64,000 nt of DNA from contig NZ_BDIY01000002.1 in the NCBI RefSeq assembly GCF_002072155.1, forward strand, positions 62,001 to 126,000, in the 5' to 3' direction. This DNA comes from Roseovarius sp. A-2. Its GTDB lineage: Bacteria; Pseudomonadota; Alphaproteobacteria; Rhodobacterales; Rhodobacteraceae. This document shows positions 8,050 to 17,974 of the stretch, piece by piece (position 1 is the stretch's first letter; each line of letters starts with the position of its first letter). The position numbers were made by a program, and so were the translations under genes. The notes under the pieces were generated by a model. That model ran no database searches. It saw only the letters and a program-made list of their open reading frames with translations, and had not been told where the DNA came from.

Positions 8050-9927
8050 CTACCCGGCCCGTCTGATACCCATCATCCGCGCCCGCGCCCTCGGGTCGCT
8101 GTCGAACAGCGCGGCCAGTTGTTCGGTCATGGCACCCGCCAGCTGATCGGCATCGGTGATTGTCACCGCGCGGTCGTAATAGCGCGTGACATCATGGCCG
8201 ATGCCGATGGCCAGCAGTTCGACCTGTTTGCGCCGTTCGACCATGGCGATCACGTCGCGCAGGTGTTTTTCCAGGTAATTTGCGGGGTTCACCGAGAGCG
8301 TGCTGTCATCTACCGGCGCGCCGTCGGAAATCACCATCAGGATCTTGCGCGCCTCCTTGCGGGCGGTGATGCGTCGGTGCGCCCATTCGAGCGCCTCGCC
8401 GTCAATGTTTTCCTTGAGCAAGCCTTCTTTCATCATCAGGCCCAGATTGTCGCGCGTCCGGCGCATCGGTGCGTCGGCGGATTTGTAGACGATATGGCGC
8501 AGGTCGTTCAGGCGGCCCGGTAGCTGCGGACGGCCCTCCGCCAGCCATTTCTCGCGGCTTTGCCCGCCTTTCCACGCGCGGGTGGTAAAACCCAGCACCT
8601 CGACCTTGACCGAGCACCGCTCCAGCGTGCGCGCAAGCACATCGGCGCATATCGCGGCGATAGAGATCGGCCGCCCGCGCATCGAGCCGGAATTGTCCAA
8701 GAGCAGCGTCACGACCGTATCGCGGAACTCGGTATCCTTTTCCACCTTGAAGCTGAGCGGCGTGGTCGGGTTGGCGACCACGCGGGCCAGACGCCCGGCA
8801 TCGAGAATGCCCTCCTCGCGGTCGAATTCCCAACTGCGGCTTTGCTGCGCCTGAAGACGGCGTTGCAACTTGTTGGCGAGCCGCGACACCGCGCCTTTCA
8901 GCGGCTCCAGCTGCTGATCGAGATAGGCGCGCAGGCGTTCCAGCTCGACCGGGTCGGCCAGATCCTCGGCGCGGATTTCCTCGTCATTGTCGGTGTTGTA
9001 GACGATGTAATTGGGATCGGCATCCGAGATCGGCTGCGGTGCGGGCGGCTCCAGCGGGGCCTCGCCCTCGGGCAGTTCGGTCTCCTCGTCCATCTCCTCG
9101 TCGGACATCTCGTCCATGCTGACCTGCGCCTGTTGCGCGTCCTGCTGCTCGTCCTGACTGCGCTCGGGGTCGGCCTCGGCCTCTTCCTCGTCGCTGTCAT
9201 CCTGACCGCTGCTGTCGGGCTCTTCCTGCTCTTCGCCGGTGTCCTCGGCGTCGTCCTCGGCGTCGTCCTCGGCGCTGTCGGGGTCATCGCCCAGTTGATC
9301 GCCATAGCCCAGATCCTCGATGATCCGGCGGGCGAACTTGGCGAAGGCGGTCTGATCGGCGAGCGTATCTTGCAGGTTTTCCAGCGTGCCGCCGGCCTGC
9401 TCCTCGATAAAGCCGCGCCACAGATTCATCACGTTCTGCGCACCCTTGGGCATGTCGCGCCCGGTGGCAAGATGGCGGATCAGGTAGCCTGCGGCGGCGG
9501 GCAGGGGGGCGTCGGCGGAATTGGTGATCTGCTCGAATCCGAGGCGCGTGGCATCCTGCGCGATCTTGGCGTCGATATTGGTGGCGGTGCCGGGCATCTC
9601 GCGGGCACCCACGGCCTCGCAGCGGGCGGTTTCCATCGCCTCGTAGAGATCGCGGGCCATGTCGCCGGGCGGGGCATAGCGGCTGTGCAGCGCGGCATCG
9701 TGGAACTTGTGCCGTAGCGCCAGCGCATCCGCCGTGCCGCGCGCGAGCAGCACCTCCTCGCGGCTCATCCGGCGGCTGACCTGCGGCAGGCGCATCGCAT
9801 CGCCCGAAACGCCGCTCGGGTCGACCGAATAGCTGACCGTCAGTTCGGTGTCATCCGCCATCACCTTGGTGGCATTGGCGAGCGCCTTCTTGAACGGATC
9901 GGCGGGGTTGTCGGAGGGTTTGTTCAT
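8050..9927 (-). CDS. cobT: Aerobic cobaltochelatase subunit CobT
   Basis: 625 residues. CobT pairs with CobS as the AAA+ chaperone of CobN, which inserts cobalt into hydrogenobyrinate a,c-diamide in aerobic vitamin B12 synthesis. It has an N-terminal helical domain, a very acidic linker (about 220-300, almost all Asp, Glu, Gln and Ser) and a C-terminal von Willebrand A domain with the metal-site motif DNSGSM near 409. It lies 18 bases downstream of cobS on the same strand, so the two are an operon. cobN is not in this window. No cobalamin riboswitch is visible upstream of the pair. Confidence 0.96.
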   Translation of the reverse strand: MNKPSDNPADPFKKALANATKVMADDTELTVSYSVDPSGVSGDAMRLPQVSRRMSREEVLLARGTADALALRHKFHDAALHSRYAPPGDMARDLYEAMETARCEAVGAREMPGTATNIDAKIAQDATRLGFEQITNSADAPLPAAAGYLIRHLATGRDMPKGAQNVMNLWRGFIEEQAGGTLENLQDTLADQTAFAKFARRIIEDLGYGDQLGDDPDSAEDDAEDDAEDTGEEQEEPDSSGQDDSDEEEAEADPERSQDEQQDAQQAQVSMDEMSDEEMDEETELPEGEAPLEPPAPQPISDADPNYIVYNTDNDEEIRAEDLADPVELERLRAYLDQQLEPLKGAVSRLANKLQRRLQAQQSRSWEFDREEGILDAGRLARVVANPTTPLSFKVEKDTEFRDTVVTLLLDNSGSMRGRPISIAAICADVLARTLERCSVKVEVLGFTTRAWKGGQSREKWLAEGRPQLPGRLNDLRHIVYKSADAPMRRTRDNLGLMMKEGLLKENIDGEALEWAHRRITARKEARKILMVISDGAPVDDSTLSVNPANYLEKHLRDVIAMVERRKQVELLAIGIGHDVTRYYDRAVTITDADQLAGAMTEQLAALFDSDPRARARMMGIRRAG

Positions 9928-9945
9928 GATGTCCCGGTCGCGTCT

Positions 9946-10932
9946 TTACTGCACGCTCACATTCGCCGCACTTTCCGGCAGTTCCTCGTCAAAACACCGC
10001 TGATAGAATTCCGCCACCGTCTGACGCTCTAACTCGTCGCATTTGTTGAGGAAGGTCAGCCGGAACGCATAGCCTACATTGCGGAAGATATTGGTGTTTT
10101 GCGCCCATGCGATCACGGTGCGCGGGCTCATCACCGTCGACAACTCGCCATTCATGAAGGCGGTGCGCGACAGATCGGCCACCGTCACCATGCGGCTGAC
10201 GGTCTTGCGCCCCTCGGCGGTGTTGTAGAGCGGGTTCTTGGCCAGCACGATATTGGTCTCAGCGTCATGGCTCAGGTAGTTGAGCGTCGCGACAAGCGAC
10301 CAGCGGTCCATCTGACCCTGGTTGATCTGCTGGGTGCCGTGATAGAGGCCAGTCGTATCACCGAGGCCCACCGTGTTGGCGGTGGCGAAGAGGCGGAAGA
10401 ACGGGTTGGGTGTGATCACCTCGTTCTGATCGAGCAGCGTCAGCTTGCCGTCGGCCTCCAGCACGCGCTGAATGACGAACATCACATCGGCGCGGCCGGC
10501 GTCGTATTCGTCAAACACGATCGCGGTCGGGTTGCGCAGTGCCCAGGGCAAGATGCCCTCGTGAAACTCGGTCACCTGCACGCCGTCGCGCAGCTTGATC
10601 GCGTCTTTGCCAATGAGGTCGATGCGGCTGATATGGCTGTCGAGATTGACCCGCACGCAGGGCCAGTTCAGCCGCGCGGCGACCTGCTCGATATGGGTCG
10701 ATTTGCCGGTGCCGTGATAGCCCTGGATCATCACCCGGCGGTTGTGGGAAAACCCGGCAAGGATGGCCAGCGTCGTGTCGGGATCGAATTTATAGGTCGA
10801 ATCGAATTCCGGCACCCGCTCGCTGCGTTCTGAAAACCCCTTGGCGATCATGTCCGTGTCGATCCCGAAGGTTTCACGGACGGAGATTTCCTCGGTCGGT
10901 TTCGCATTGATGTCAATTGTGCCGTCAGCCAT
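9946..10932 (-). CDS. cobS: Aerobic cobaltochelatase subunit CobS
   Basis: A 328-residue AAA+ ATPase, first gene of the cobST pair. The Walker A motif GYHGTGKST is at residues 71-79, Walker [11 protein letters not shown] at about 137-146, and a sensor region follows ([11 protein letters not shown]). It forms the ATP-hydrolysing ring with CobT that drives CobN. Length and motifs are standard. The start follows an AAGGA tract. Confidence 0.97.
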   Translation of the reverse strand: MADGTIDINAKPTEEISVRETFGIDTDMIAKGFSERSERVPEFDSTYKFDPDTTLAILAGFSHNRRVMIQGYHGTGKSTHIEQVAARLNWPCVRVNLDSHISRIDLIGKDAIKLRDGVQVTEFHEGILPWALRNPTAIVFDEYDAGRADVMFVIQRVLEADGKLTLLDQNEVITPNPFFRLFATANTVGLGDTTGLYHGTQQINQGQMDRWSLVATLNYLSHDAETNIVLAKNPLYNTAEGRKTVSRMVTVADLSRTAFMNGELSTVMSPRTVIAWAQNTNIFRNVGYAFRLTFLNKCDELERQTVAEFYQRCFDEELPESAANVSVQ

Positions 10933-11304
10933 ATCGCCGGTCCTTCAATCGGGTCATTTCCTCGGTTTCGTCGTGCAACATATCGCAGGTGAGGGCAAGG
11001 GGAAGGGGCAAGATTGGATTGGCCCTAAAAGGCAGGCAGGTCTGGTCATATGAGCAAGGCATGCCAGGATCGGACTGCGAACAGGGCTTCGGCGGTTGAG
11101 TGACGACGCGCGCGGACATCGAAAATCTGATAGCGCGCGTGGCTCAGGGGGGATCGGGTCGCGTTCAAGGCGCTGTATGCCTTCTGCGTCTTGATTCCGC
11201 GCATTTGTGCGAGAGGCGGAACGACCGCCCCAAGCCTCTTGCGATGCACTCAACATTGCTGGCACACGGTTGCGGATAAAATCTGAAACTCTTTTGGTCC
11301 CCAT
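10933..11304. other. Stretch without a recognisable gene
   Basis: Several short frames are open on both strands here but none has family similarity I can recognise. One minus-strand frame begins at ATG 11304 behind a good ribosome site (GAGGAG, seven bases upstream) and runs 116 codons, but its composition (Ser, Arg, Pro) and lack of codon bias look like decay. It may be the remains of a gene divergent from the fasciclin remnant. The cobS promoter should lie at the left end. Confidence 0.5.
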
Positions 11305-11372
11305 GTCGTGCCTCCTCGTGACCTTCGGCCCAACGGCCCGCAGGCCATTTGATCCAACCGAGGAGACACGAC
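11305..11372. repeat. Imperfect 14-bp inverted repeat flanking a 40-base spacer
   Basis: The left arm 11305-11318 (GTCGTGCCTCCTCG) and right arm 11359-11372 (CGAGGAGACACGAC) pair at 13 of 14 positions. Each arm, read outward, looks like a ribosome site (GAGGAG) a few bases before a reading frame: a minus-strand frame at 11304 and the fasciclin remnant on the plus strand. It could be a duplicated and inverted gene leader or an RNA stem. Confidence 0.6.
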
Positions 11373-11379
11373 ACCCGAG

Positions 11380-11598
11380 AAGATTTTAACAGCCACCGGC
11401 GCGCTTGCCCTGACCGCTACAATGGCGTTTGCCGGGATGGACAACCCGATGGTCGGCGAGGCCGAGATGTATCCCGAAAAGAACATCATCGAGAACGCCG
11501 TCAATTCTGCCGATCACGAAACGCTGGTCGGCGCCGTCAAGGCCGCGGCCTTGTCGAGCCGCTGCACGGCGAGGGTCCGTTTACCGTGTTCGCGACGG
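11380..11598 (+). pseudogene. Decayed fasciclin (FAS1) domain protein
   Basis: One frame reads KILTATGALALTATMAFAG (a signal peptide), NPMVGEAEMYPEKN, then IIENAVNSADHETLVGAVKAA, which is the typical opening of roseobacterial secreted fasciclin proteins. The expected continuation (GLVEPLHGEGPFTVFA) is present but in the next frame, so one base has been lost near 11541-11550. The start codon is also missing: a GAGGAG site stands at 11360-11365 but no ATG, GTG or TTG follows in frame. Similarity stops after about 70 residues, so the remaining half of the domain is gone. The shift places this remnant in frame with the sulfotransferase downstream. Confidence 0.8.
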
Positions 11599-11700
11599 GC
11601 CACCACTTTCGGGCGTGCGGCTATCCCATCACCGCACCCTCGGGTATATGCAGTGGCGACAGGGGGGCCTTTCAAGCCTCGCAAGCGGTCTGGGGCCAGC

Positions 11701-12342
11701 ATGATCATCTCTCGCGGACGCGGTTACATCTTTGTTCATATCCCCAAGACCGGCGGCACCGCGATGGCGCAGGCGCTCGAAAGTCGCGCCATGGCGGATG
11801 ACATCCTGATCGGCGACACGCCCAAGGCGCGGCGCAGGCGGGGGCGGCTCAGGGGGCTTGAGGCGCGCGGGCGGCTTTGGAAACACGCGACGCTCGGTGA
11901 TATCGACGGGTTGCTCACCCCGGCAGAGATCGCCGATGCGTTCTCCTTCACGCTGGTGCGCAACCCCTGGGACCGGATGGTCAGCTATTATCACTGGCTG
12001 CGCGGGCAAAGCTTTGATCACCCGGCGGTGCGGCTGGCCGCATCGCGTGATTTCGGCGGGTTTCTGGAGGCCCCCGAGACGCAGGCCGCCTGGGCCGCAC
12101 ACCCCGCGCGGCATTACATGACCGCTGCTGACGGGGTGGAGCGCTGTCGGCTTTATATCCGGCTGGAACATGTCGCCGAGGATGCCGGGCCGCTTTGGTC
12201 GCATCTGGGTTTTCGGCTCGATCTGCCACGTGTGAACATGTCGGAGCGCGGCGCGTATCGCGGCTATTACTCCGACGAACAGGCCGCCATCGTCGCGCGC
12301 GTCGCAGCCGAGGATATCGCGCGCTTCGGTTATGCGTTCTGA
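11701..12342 (+). CDS. Sulfotransferase family protein
   Basis: 213 residues. The N-terminal FVHIPKTGGTA motif is the 5'-phosphosulfate loop that binds PAPS, and FTLVRNPWDRMVSYYHW carries the 3'-phosphate-binding Arg/Ser region. Together they mark the sulfotransferase family 2 fold (heparan/chondroitin-type and bacterial polysaccharide enzymes). The acceptor is unknown; a surface glycan is a reasonable guess. The ATG at 11701 begins the family core but has a weak ribosome site. A GTG at 11653 is in frame, and the frame stays open back into the fasciclin remnant. Confidence 0.82.
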   Translation: MIISRGRGYIFVHIPKTGGTAMAQALESRAMADDILIGDTPKARRRRGRLRGLEARGRLWKHATLGDIDGLLTPAEIADAFSFTLVRNPWDRMVSYYHWLRGQSFDHPAVRLAASRDFGGFLEAPETQAAWAAHPARHYMTAADGVERCRLYIRLEHVAEDAGPLWSHLGFRLDLPRVNMSERGAYRGYYSDEQAAIVARVAAEDIARFGYAF

Positions 12343-12440
12343 TCGCCGCGTGGGATTTGATCAAATTTTGTTTCGCCTCTGGCCATTCACCCGCCTGCGG
12401 ATCAATGTCAGCCCCGTTGACCTGTCACGCCGGAGGATAC

Positions 12441-13439
12441 ATGCCACACGCCCCCATCCGCATCGCCATGAACGGTTTTGGCCGGATCGGCCGCACCCTG
12501 CTGCGTATCTTGATGCGCGACGGCGGCGATTTCGAGCTGGTCTGCATCAACGACATCGAGCCGCTTGCCACTTGCGCCTATCTGTTTCAATACGATAGCG
12601 TTTTCGGGCCGTGGCCGGGGCAGGTGAGCACGCGGGACGGGGTGCTGATCGTGGATGGTCACGAGATTCCCTTTCACTCCGAACGCGATCTGCGGGCGCT
12701 CGACCTCTCGGGCGTGGATCTGGTGCTGGAATGCACCGGCATGGGGGGCAAACGGGCGATGGCCGAGCGCGGGATCGAGGCGGGCGCGCATGCGGTGCTG
12801 GTGTCCGGGCCTTCGGCTGAGGCGGATGTGACCCTTGTCATGGGGGCCAATGACGATGATCTCAGGGATCAGCGTATCATTTCCAACGCGTCCTGCACCA
12901 CCAACGCGCTTGCCCCGCTCGCGCGGCTGCTGGATGAGGCTTATGGCATCGTCAGCGGCCAGATGACCACGGTGCATTGCTATACCGGCAGCCAGCCGAC
13001 GGTAGACAAACCCCGCGACCTGCCCGAGCGCAGCCGCGCAGCCGCGCTCTCGATGGTGCCCACCACCACCAGCGCGCAGCATCAGACCGGGCTTGTCCTG
13101 CCGGCACTGAAAGACCGGATCGAGGCGCGCGCGATCCGGGTGCCGACGGCCAGTGTTTCTTGTATCGACCTGACGGTTCAGACGCGTGAGGTGGTGACGC
13201 TGGAGGCGGTGAACGCGATGCTGCACGGGGCCGCGCAGACGCGAAACTGGCTGGGCTGGACCGAAGATCCGGTGGTGTCCTGCGATCTGCGCGGCCGCCC
13301 CGAGAGCCTGGTGCTCAGCGGGCCGCAGACATCGGTCTCGCAGGGCGGATTGCTAAGGGTGTTTGGCTGGTATGACAATGAGTGGGGGTTTTCCTGCCGC
13401 ATGCTCGACATGGCCCGGCGGATCGCACGGCGGGGTTGA
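12441..13439 (+). CDS. gap: Divergent type I glyceraldehyde-3-phosphate dehydrogenase
   Basis: 332 residues: an N-terminal NAD-binding motif (NGFGRIGRTLLR), catalytic Cys152 in SNASCTTN, catalytic His179 in TTVHCYTG, and the C-terminal WYDNEWGFS. Two substrate-site segments depart from glycolytic GAPDH: the usual NDQ after the His is GSQ, and the usual STGAA phosphate loop reads TTSAQ. It is therefore a GAPDH-family enzyme that may use another phosphorylated aldehyde or serve a special physiological state. GGAGG lies just before the ATG. No other glycolytic gene is adjacent. Confidence 0.88.
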   Translation: MPHAPIRIAMNGFGRIGRTLLRILMRDGGDFELVCINDIEPLATCAYLFQYDSVFGPWPGQVSTRDGVLIVDGHEIPFHSERDLRALDLSGVDLVLECTGMGGKRAMAERGIEAGAHAVLVSGPSAEADVTLVMGANDDDLRDQRIISNASCTTNALAPLARLLDEAYGIVSGQMTTVHCYTGSQPTVDKPRDLPERSRAAALSMVPTTTSAQHQTGLVLPALKDRIEARAIRVPTASVSCIDLTVQTREVVTLEAVNAMLHGAAQTRNWLGWTEDPVVSCDLRGRPESLVLSGPQTSVSQGGLLRVFGWYDNEWGFSCRMLDMARRIARRG

Positions 13440-13454
13440 GCCCGCCGCGCGGCT

Positions 13455-14804
13455 TTACTTGCGCAGCCTTACATCGGCAAAGCCAAGCCCGTGCAGCCGC
13501 GCGACGCCGCGCTCAAGCTGCGTCTGCGTGGCAAAGGGCCCGGCGAGTACCAGCGTCAGTTCGCGCCCGTCCCGGTTCAGGGTTCCGCGTCTTGCGGGCA
13601 GTCCGGCGCGTGCGATCTTCTGCGCGGCGGCCTTGCCCTGGCTCGCATCCGCGAAAATCCCTGCCTGCGCGTAACGATGGCTGGCGGATTGCGGTGCGTC
13701 GTCCGAGGTGGAGCGCGTCGAGACCGTCGCCGTCGGCTGTGTCGCGGCGGGGGGCTGCGCCGGGGTCGCGGCGCGCGCCATGCGGCGCACGGTCTGCGGT
13801 TCGGGCGTGATGCGGCCCCGCGTGGCGACATTGACGCCCGCCGCGCGTTGCTGCTCGAAGCTGGTATAGGGCGGTTGCAGGCCGGGATATCTGTGGATTG
13901 CATCCGCGCCGGTCTGGCGGTCGATCAGGCGGCGCGGCACCGTGTTGGTCCACATCACCTCCATCTGTGCCATGCCCTCGAAGGTCTGGTGCGCGCGCCT
14001 CGGGTTCAGGCGGTCATCCTCCCAGACCGGCTGCATCCCTTCGGGTACGCTGACGCTGACCAGGCTTTTCTGCTGCTCGGAATAGATCCGGGTCGGGACG
14101 ACCCGTGTGCCTGCGGGGGCCTGACCGCGCGCAATCGGCGTGCCTGGTGGCAATGTCGTGGTCGTGCCGCTGCGCCCGGTACTGTTGCGCACATAGCTCA
14201 CATACGAAGTGGGCTGCGGGCCGCAGCGCACCGGCGAGCCGTTACGTTGCACCATGTAGGCGGCTGAGACGCCAGTTGCACCGGTACAGGCGGTGCGGCC
14301 CGGGTCCGGCGGGGTGATGACGCGGGCCTGCCGGGTCTGCGCGGGTGCTGCGGCCTTGGGTGCGGGCGCGGGGGTGGCCTTGGGTTCCGGCTTTGGCGTG
14401 GGTGGGGCTGTGCGCACCACAACCTGTCGGGGTGCCGGGGCCGGGCTTGCGGTCGTCCGGGGCGCGGGCGGGGTGGCTGCGACCGGCGCGGCCGTGGCCG
14501 CCGCCCGCGGCGTAGGTGTGGGCGCAGGTGCGGCGGGTTGTGGCGCGGCCTGCGCCGTCAGGGTTGGCTTAAACCCGCAGAGCGGCTCGCGGCTGCGGGT
14601 CATGCGCGGCACCCATGTTACATTGCCCGCGACACCGGCGCGCACGAAAATGCAGCCCTGGCTGTCGACATATTGCCGCGCGTTATAGGAACTCGGCGGG
14701 AATTCCGCCGGCACCGGCGCGTCGCGCAGCGATTGCGCCGGTGCCGGGCCGACGATGAGCGCCACGCAGGCGCAGGCGGTCAGGGAAAACTTTTTCACGG
14801 ACAT
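13455..14804 (-). CDS. Exported SPOR domain protein
   Basis: 449 residues with a cleavable-looking signal peptide (1-24, ending PAPAQS), a long proline/alanine/threonine linker (about 85-165), a central Cys-containing region and a C-terminal SPOR domain (about 370-449: RYAQAGIFADASQGKAAAQ...). SPOR domains bind denuded septal peptidoglycan, so a periplasmic role in division or envelope assembly is likely. It follows upp on the same strand after 65 bases; a palindrome in that gap may belong to its promoter. Confidence 0.87.
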   Translation of the reverse strand: MSVKKFSLTACACVALIVGPAPAQSLRDAPVPAEFPPSSYNARQYVDSQGCIFVRAGVAGNVTWVPRMTRSREPLCGFKPTLTAQAAPQPAAPAPTPTPRAAATAAPVAATPPAPRTTASPAPAPRQVVVRTAPPTPKPEPKATPAPAPKAAAPAQTRQARVITPPDPGRTACTGATGVSAAYMVQRNGSPVRCGPQPTSYVSYVRNSTGRSGTTTTLPPGTPIARGQAPAGTRVVPTRIYSEQQKSLVSVSVPEGMQPVWEDDRLNPRRAHQTFEGMAQMEVMWTNTVPRRLIDRQTGADAIHRYPGLQPPYTSFEQQRAAGVNVATRGRITPEPQTVRRMARAATPAQPPAATQPTATVSTRSTSDDAPQSASHRYAQAGIFADASQGKAAAQKIARAGLPARRGTLNRDGRELTLVLAGPFATQTQLERGVARLHGLGFADVRLRK

Positions 14805-14848
14805 GCACCCCCAAGGTTCAATTGGCCGGAGGGTGCCTTATTTTTGCC

Positions 14849-14859
14849 GTTTAGTAAAC
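14849..14859. promoter_or_regulatory. Palindrome GTTTA-G-TAAAC upstream of the SPOR gene
   Basis: A perfect five-base-arm palindrome in the 65-base gap between upp and the SPOR gene, 45 bases before the SPOR start. It resembles the longer palindrome ahead of maeB. It may be an operator, but the arms are short and AT-rich. Confidence 0.35.
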
Positions 14860-14869
14860 AGTTATTAGC

Positions 14870-15502
14870 TTATTTTGTGCCGAACATCCGGTCACCCGCA
14901 TCCCCTAGTCCCGGCAGGATATATCCCCTGTCGTTCAGACGCTCGTCTAGGGCGGCGGTGGTGACCGGCACGTCGGGGTGGGCCTCGGCCATCCGTGCGA
15001 CGCCTTCGGGGGCCGCGAGCAGGCACAGAAAGCGGATATCCCGCGCGCCTTTCGCCTTGAGCATCGACACCGCCGCGGCAGAGGAGTTGCCGGTGGCCAG
15101 CATCGGATCGACCACGATCGTGCGGCGGTTTTCCAGACCGGCCGGCAGCTTGGCGTAGTATTCGACCGGCTTGAGCGTCGCCTCGTCGCGGTACAGCCCG
15201 ATGAAGCCCACCCGCGCCGAGGGGATCAGGTCGAGCATGCCGTCGAGCAGCCCGTTGCCCGCCCGCAGGATCGACACCAGCGCCAGTTTCGGGCCTGCAA
15301 GCACAGGTGCGTCCATCTCGACCAGCGGGGTCTCGATACGCTCGCTCGTCATCGCCAGATCGCGTGTCACCTCATAGGCCAGAAGCTGGCTGATCTCGCG
15401 CAGCAGCTGACGGAAATGCGCGGTCGGGGTGTGCGACTTGCGCATCAGCGTAAGCTTGTGCTGCACGAGCGGGTGGGTGACGATGGTCAGGTGATCGGTC
15501 AT
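14870..15502 (-). CDS. upp: Uracil phosphoribosyltransferase
   Basis: A 210-residue pyrimidine-salvage enzyme converting uracil and PRPP to UMP. The PRPP loop [12 protein letters not shown] and the C-terminal uracil-binding [16 protein letters not shown] are both intact, and the length is standard. It is divergent from maeB and followed by the SPOR gene. Confidence 0.97.
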   Translation of the reverse strand: MTDHLTIVTHPLVQHKLTLMRKSHTPTAHFRQLLREISQLLAYEVTRDLAMTSERIETPLVEMDAPVLAGPKLALVSILRAGNGLLDGMLDLIPSARVGFIGLYRDEATLKPVEYYAKLPAGLENRRTIVVDPMLATGNSSAAAVSMLKAKGARDIRFLCLLAAPEGVARMAEAHPDVPVTTAALDERLNDRGYILPGLGDAGDRMFGTK

Positions 15503-15644
15503 GCAGGGAACTCCGGGTTGCGAGGGCTTGGGTCTTGTTTTCCAGAAAACGGCGGGCAGGGCAACGCCGGGATTGCGGCACGCCGCTTGCCGTTGCAAGC
15601 TGCACTTGCAAGATTGACGCTGCGTGATATGGATGCACGGAAGG

Positions 15645-15662
15645 TAGTTTAGTGTTAAACTA
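15645..15662. promoter_or_regulatory. Operator-like palindrome upstream of maeB
   Basis: Perfect seven-base arms TAGTTTA and TAAACTA separated by GTGT, centred about 32 bases before the maeB ATG. The position would overlap a promoter or the start of the transcript. Size and spacing suit a dimeric repressor; the regulator is unknown. Confidence 0.5.
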
Positions 15663-15685
15663 ATTCCACCGCAGGGAGGGTGGCC

Positions 15686-17965
15686 ATGACCGAAAATCAG
15701 AAAGATGCTCCGCGTCAGGCGGCGCTCAACTATCACGAATTCCCCAAGCCCGGAAAGCTGGAGATCCGCGCGACCAAGCCGATGGCCAATGGCCGTGACC
15801 TGGCGCGCGCCTATTCCCCCGGCGTCGCCGAGGCCTGTCTGGAGATCAAGGCCGATCCGAAGACCGCGAGCCGCTACACGTCGCGCGGCAACCTGGTGGC
15901 GGTGGTCACCAATGGCACCGCCGTTCTGGGGCTTGGCGATATCGGCGCGCTCGCGTCCAAGCCAGTGATGGAGGGCAAGGCGGTGCTCTTCAAGAAATTC
16001 GCCAATATCGACTGTTTCGATATCGAACTGGACGAGACCGACCCCGAGAAACTGGCCGAGATCGTCTGTGCGCTTGGCCCCACCTTTGGCGCGATCAATC
16101 TGGAGGATATCAAGGCCCCGGATTGTTTCATCGTTGAACGAATTTGCCGCGAACGGATGGATATCCCGGTCTTTCACGACGATCAGCATGGTACGGCCAT
16201 TGTGGTTGGCGCGGCGGCGGTGAATGCGCTGCATGTCGCGGGCAAGCGCTTCGAGGATATCAAGGTCGCCTCGGCGGGTGGCGGCGCGGCAGGCATTGCC
16301 TGCCTCAACATGCTGGTGAAACTGGGCGTCAAGCGCGAGAATATCTGGCTGTGCGACATTCACGGGCTGGTCCATGAGGGCCGTGCCGAGGACATGAACC
16401 CGGAAAAGGCGGCCTTCGCGCAGGCCAGCGACCTGCGCACGCTCGACGAGGTGATCGCGGGCGCCGATCTCTTTCTCGGGCTATCCGGCCCCAATATCGT
16501 CACGCCCGAAATGGTGCGCAGCATGGCCAAGCGGCCGATCGTCTTTGCCCTGGCCAATCCCAATCCCGAGATCATGCCCGATGCCGCCCGCGCGGCGGTG
16601 CCGGATGCGATCATTGCCACGGGACGGTCGGATTTTCCCAATCAGGTCAACAACGTGCTGTGCTTTCCGTTCATCTTTCGTGGGGCGCTCGACGTGGGCG
16701 CGACCGAGATCAACGACGCGATGCAGGTGGCCTGCGTGCAGGGCATCGCCGAACTGGCCCGCGCCTCGACCAGCGCCGAGGCGGCGGCGGCCTATCGCGG
16801 CGAGCAGATGACCTTCGGGGCTGATTACCTTATTCCCAAGCCGTTCGATCCGCGTCTCTCAGGCATCGTGTCCTCATCGGTCGCGCGCGCGGCGATGGAG
16901 ACGGGCGTGGCCACCCGTCCGTTGGAGAATCTCGAGCAATACAAGGCCGATCTGGATGCAAGCGTGTTCAAGTCGGCCCTGCTCATGCGCCCGGTCTTCG
17001 AGGCCGCCCGCACCGCCGCGCGGCGCATCGTCTTTGCCGAAGGCGAGGATGAGCGCGTGCTGCGCGCCGCGCAGGCGATCCTGGAGGAAACCACCGAACA
17101 ACCGATTCTGATCGGTCGTCCCGAGGTGATAGCACGGCGGTGCGAACGGGCGGGGCTGACGATCCGGCCCGAACGCGACTTCAACATCGTGAACCCGCAG
17201 GATGACCCGCGCTACCGCGACTATTGGGAGACCTATCACAGTATCATGGCGCGGCGCGGGGTGACCCCCGACCTGGCCCGCGCGATCATGCGCACCAACA
17301 CCACCGCCATCGGCGCGGTCATGGTGCATCGCGATGAGGCCGATTGCCTGATCTGCGGCACTTTCGGCGAATTCCGCTGGCACATGAACTATGTCAACCA
17401 GGTTCTGGGCGATCCCGATCATCACCCGCATGGTGCGCTGAGCATGATGATCCTGGAGGACGGGCCGCTCTTTATCGCCGATACGCATGTACGGGTGCGC
17501 CCCGATCCCGCCGATCTGGCCGAAACCGCGATCGGCGCTGCGCGCCATGTGCGTCGCTTCGGGATCACGCCCAAGGTGGCGCTGTGTTCGCAATCGCAAT
17601 TCGGCAGTCAGCAGGACGAGGGGGCCAAGCGTCTGCGCGCCGCACTCGCCCTGCTCGACGAGGTGCCGCGCGATTTCACCTATGAGGGCGAGATGAATAT
17701 CGACGCGGCCCTCGACCCGGAACTGCGCGCGCGCCTCTTGCCGGGCAACCGGATGGAGGGGGCGGCAAATGTGCTGGTCTTCGCCTATGCCGATGCGGCC
17801 TCGGGGGTGCGCAACATTCTCAAGGTGAAATCCGGCGGGCTGGAAGTGGGGCCGATTCTGATGGGGATGGGCAACCGCGCGCATATCGTGACGCCGTCGA
17901 TCACCCCGCGCGGGCTGCTGAACATGGCGGCCATCGCGGGCACGCCGGTGGCGCATTACGGGTAG
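15686..17965 (+). CDS. maeB: NADP-dependent malic enzyme, MaeB type
   Basis: 759 residues. Residues 1 to about 430 are the malic enzyme (oxidative decarboxylation of malate to pyruvate with NADPH): [36 protein letters not shown], and the second nucleotide loop SAGGGAAG. The rest is a phosphotransacetylase-like domain, catalytically inactive in the known MaeB proteins and used for regulation by acetyl-CoA. The start has GGGAGG upstream. The enzyme supplies pyruvate and NADPH during growth on C2/C3 acids, which fits prpE just downstream. Confidence 0.97.
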   Translation: MTENQKDAPRQAALNYHEFPKPGKLEIRATKPMANGRDLARAYSPGVAEACLEIKADPKTASRYTSRGNLVAVVTNGTAVLGLGDIGALASKPVMEGKAVLFKKFANIDCFDIELDETDPEKLAEIVCALGPTFGAINLEDIKAPDCFIVERICRERMDIPVFHDDQHGTAIVVGAAAVNALHVAGKRFEDIKVASAGGGAAGIACLNMLVKLGVKRENIWLCDIHGLVHEGRAEDMNPEKAAFAQASDLRTLDEVIAGADLFLGLSGPNIVTPEMVRSMAKRPIVFALANPNPEIMPDAARAAVPDAIIATGRSDFPNQVNNVLCFPFIFRGALDVGATEINDAMQVACVQGIAELARASTSAEAAAAYRGEQMTFGADYLIPKPFDPRLSGIVSSSVARAAMETGVATRPLENLEQYKADLDASVFKSALLMRPVFEAARTAARRIVFAEGEDERVLRAAQAILEETTEQPILIGRPEVIARRCERAGLTIRPERDFNIVNPQDDPRYRDYWETYHSIMARRGVTPDLARAIMRTNTTAIGAVMVHRDEADCLICGTFGEFRWHMNYVNQVLGDPDHHPHGALSMMILEDGPLFIADTHVRVRPDPADLAETAIGAARHVRRFGITPKVALCSQSQFGSQQDEGAKRLRAALALLDEVPRDFTYEGEMNIDAALDPELRARLLPGNRMEGAANVLVFAYADAASGVRNILKVKSGGLEVGPILMGMGNRAHIVTPSITPRGLLNMAAIAGTPVAHYG

Positions 17966-17974
17966 AATCGCGGA

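Noticed and set aside
10933..11000. Cobalamin riboswitch before cobS
   Set aside because: No B12-box sequence could be found; the upstream region is short and featureless.
11422..11700. A 306-codon fused reading frame joining the fasciclin leader to the sulfotransferase
   Set aside because: The fusion results from a one-base loss. The first in-frame ATG lies inside the old signal peptide without a ribosome site.
11629..12204. 191-codon minus-strand frame opposite the sulfotransferase
   Set aside because: No motif or ribosome site; a shadow of the real gene.
12355..12366. Palindrome ATTTGATCAAAT before gap as an FNR/FnrL site
   Set aside because: The FNR consensus needs TTGAT-N4-ATCAA; here the halves abut with no spacer.
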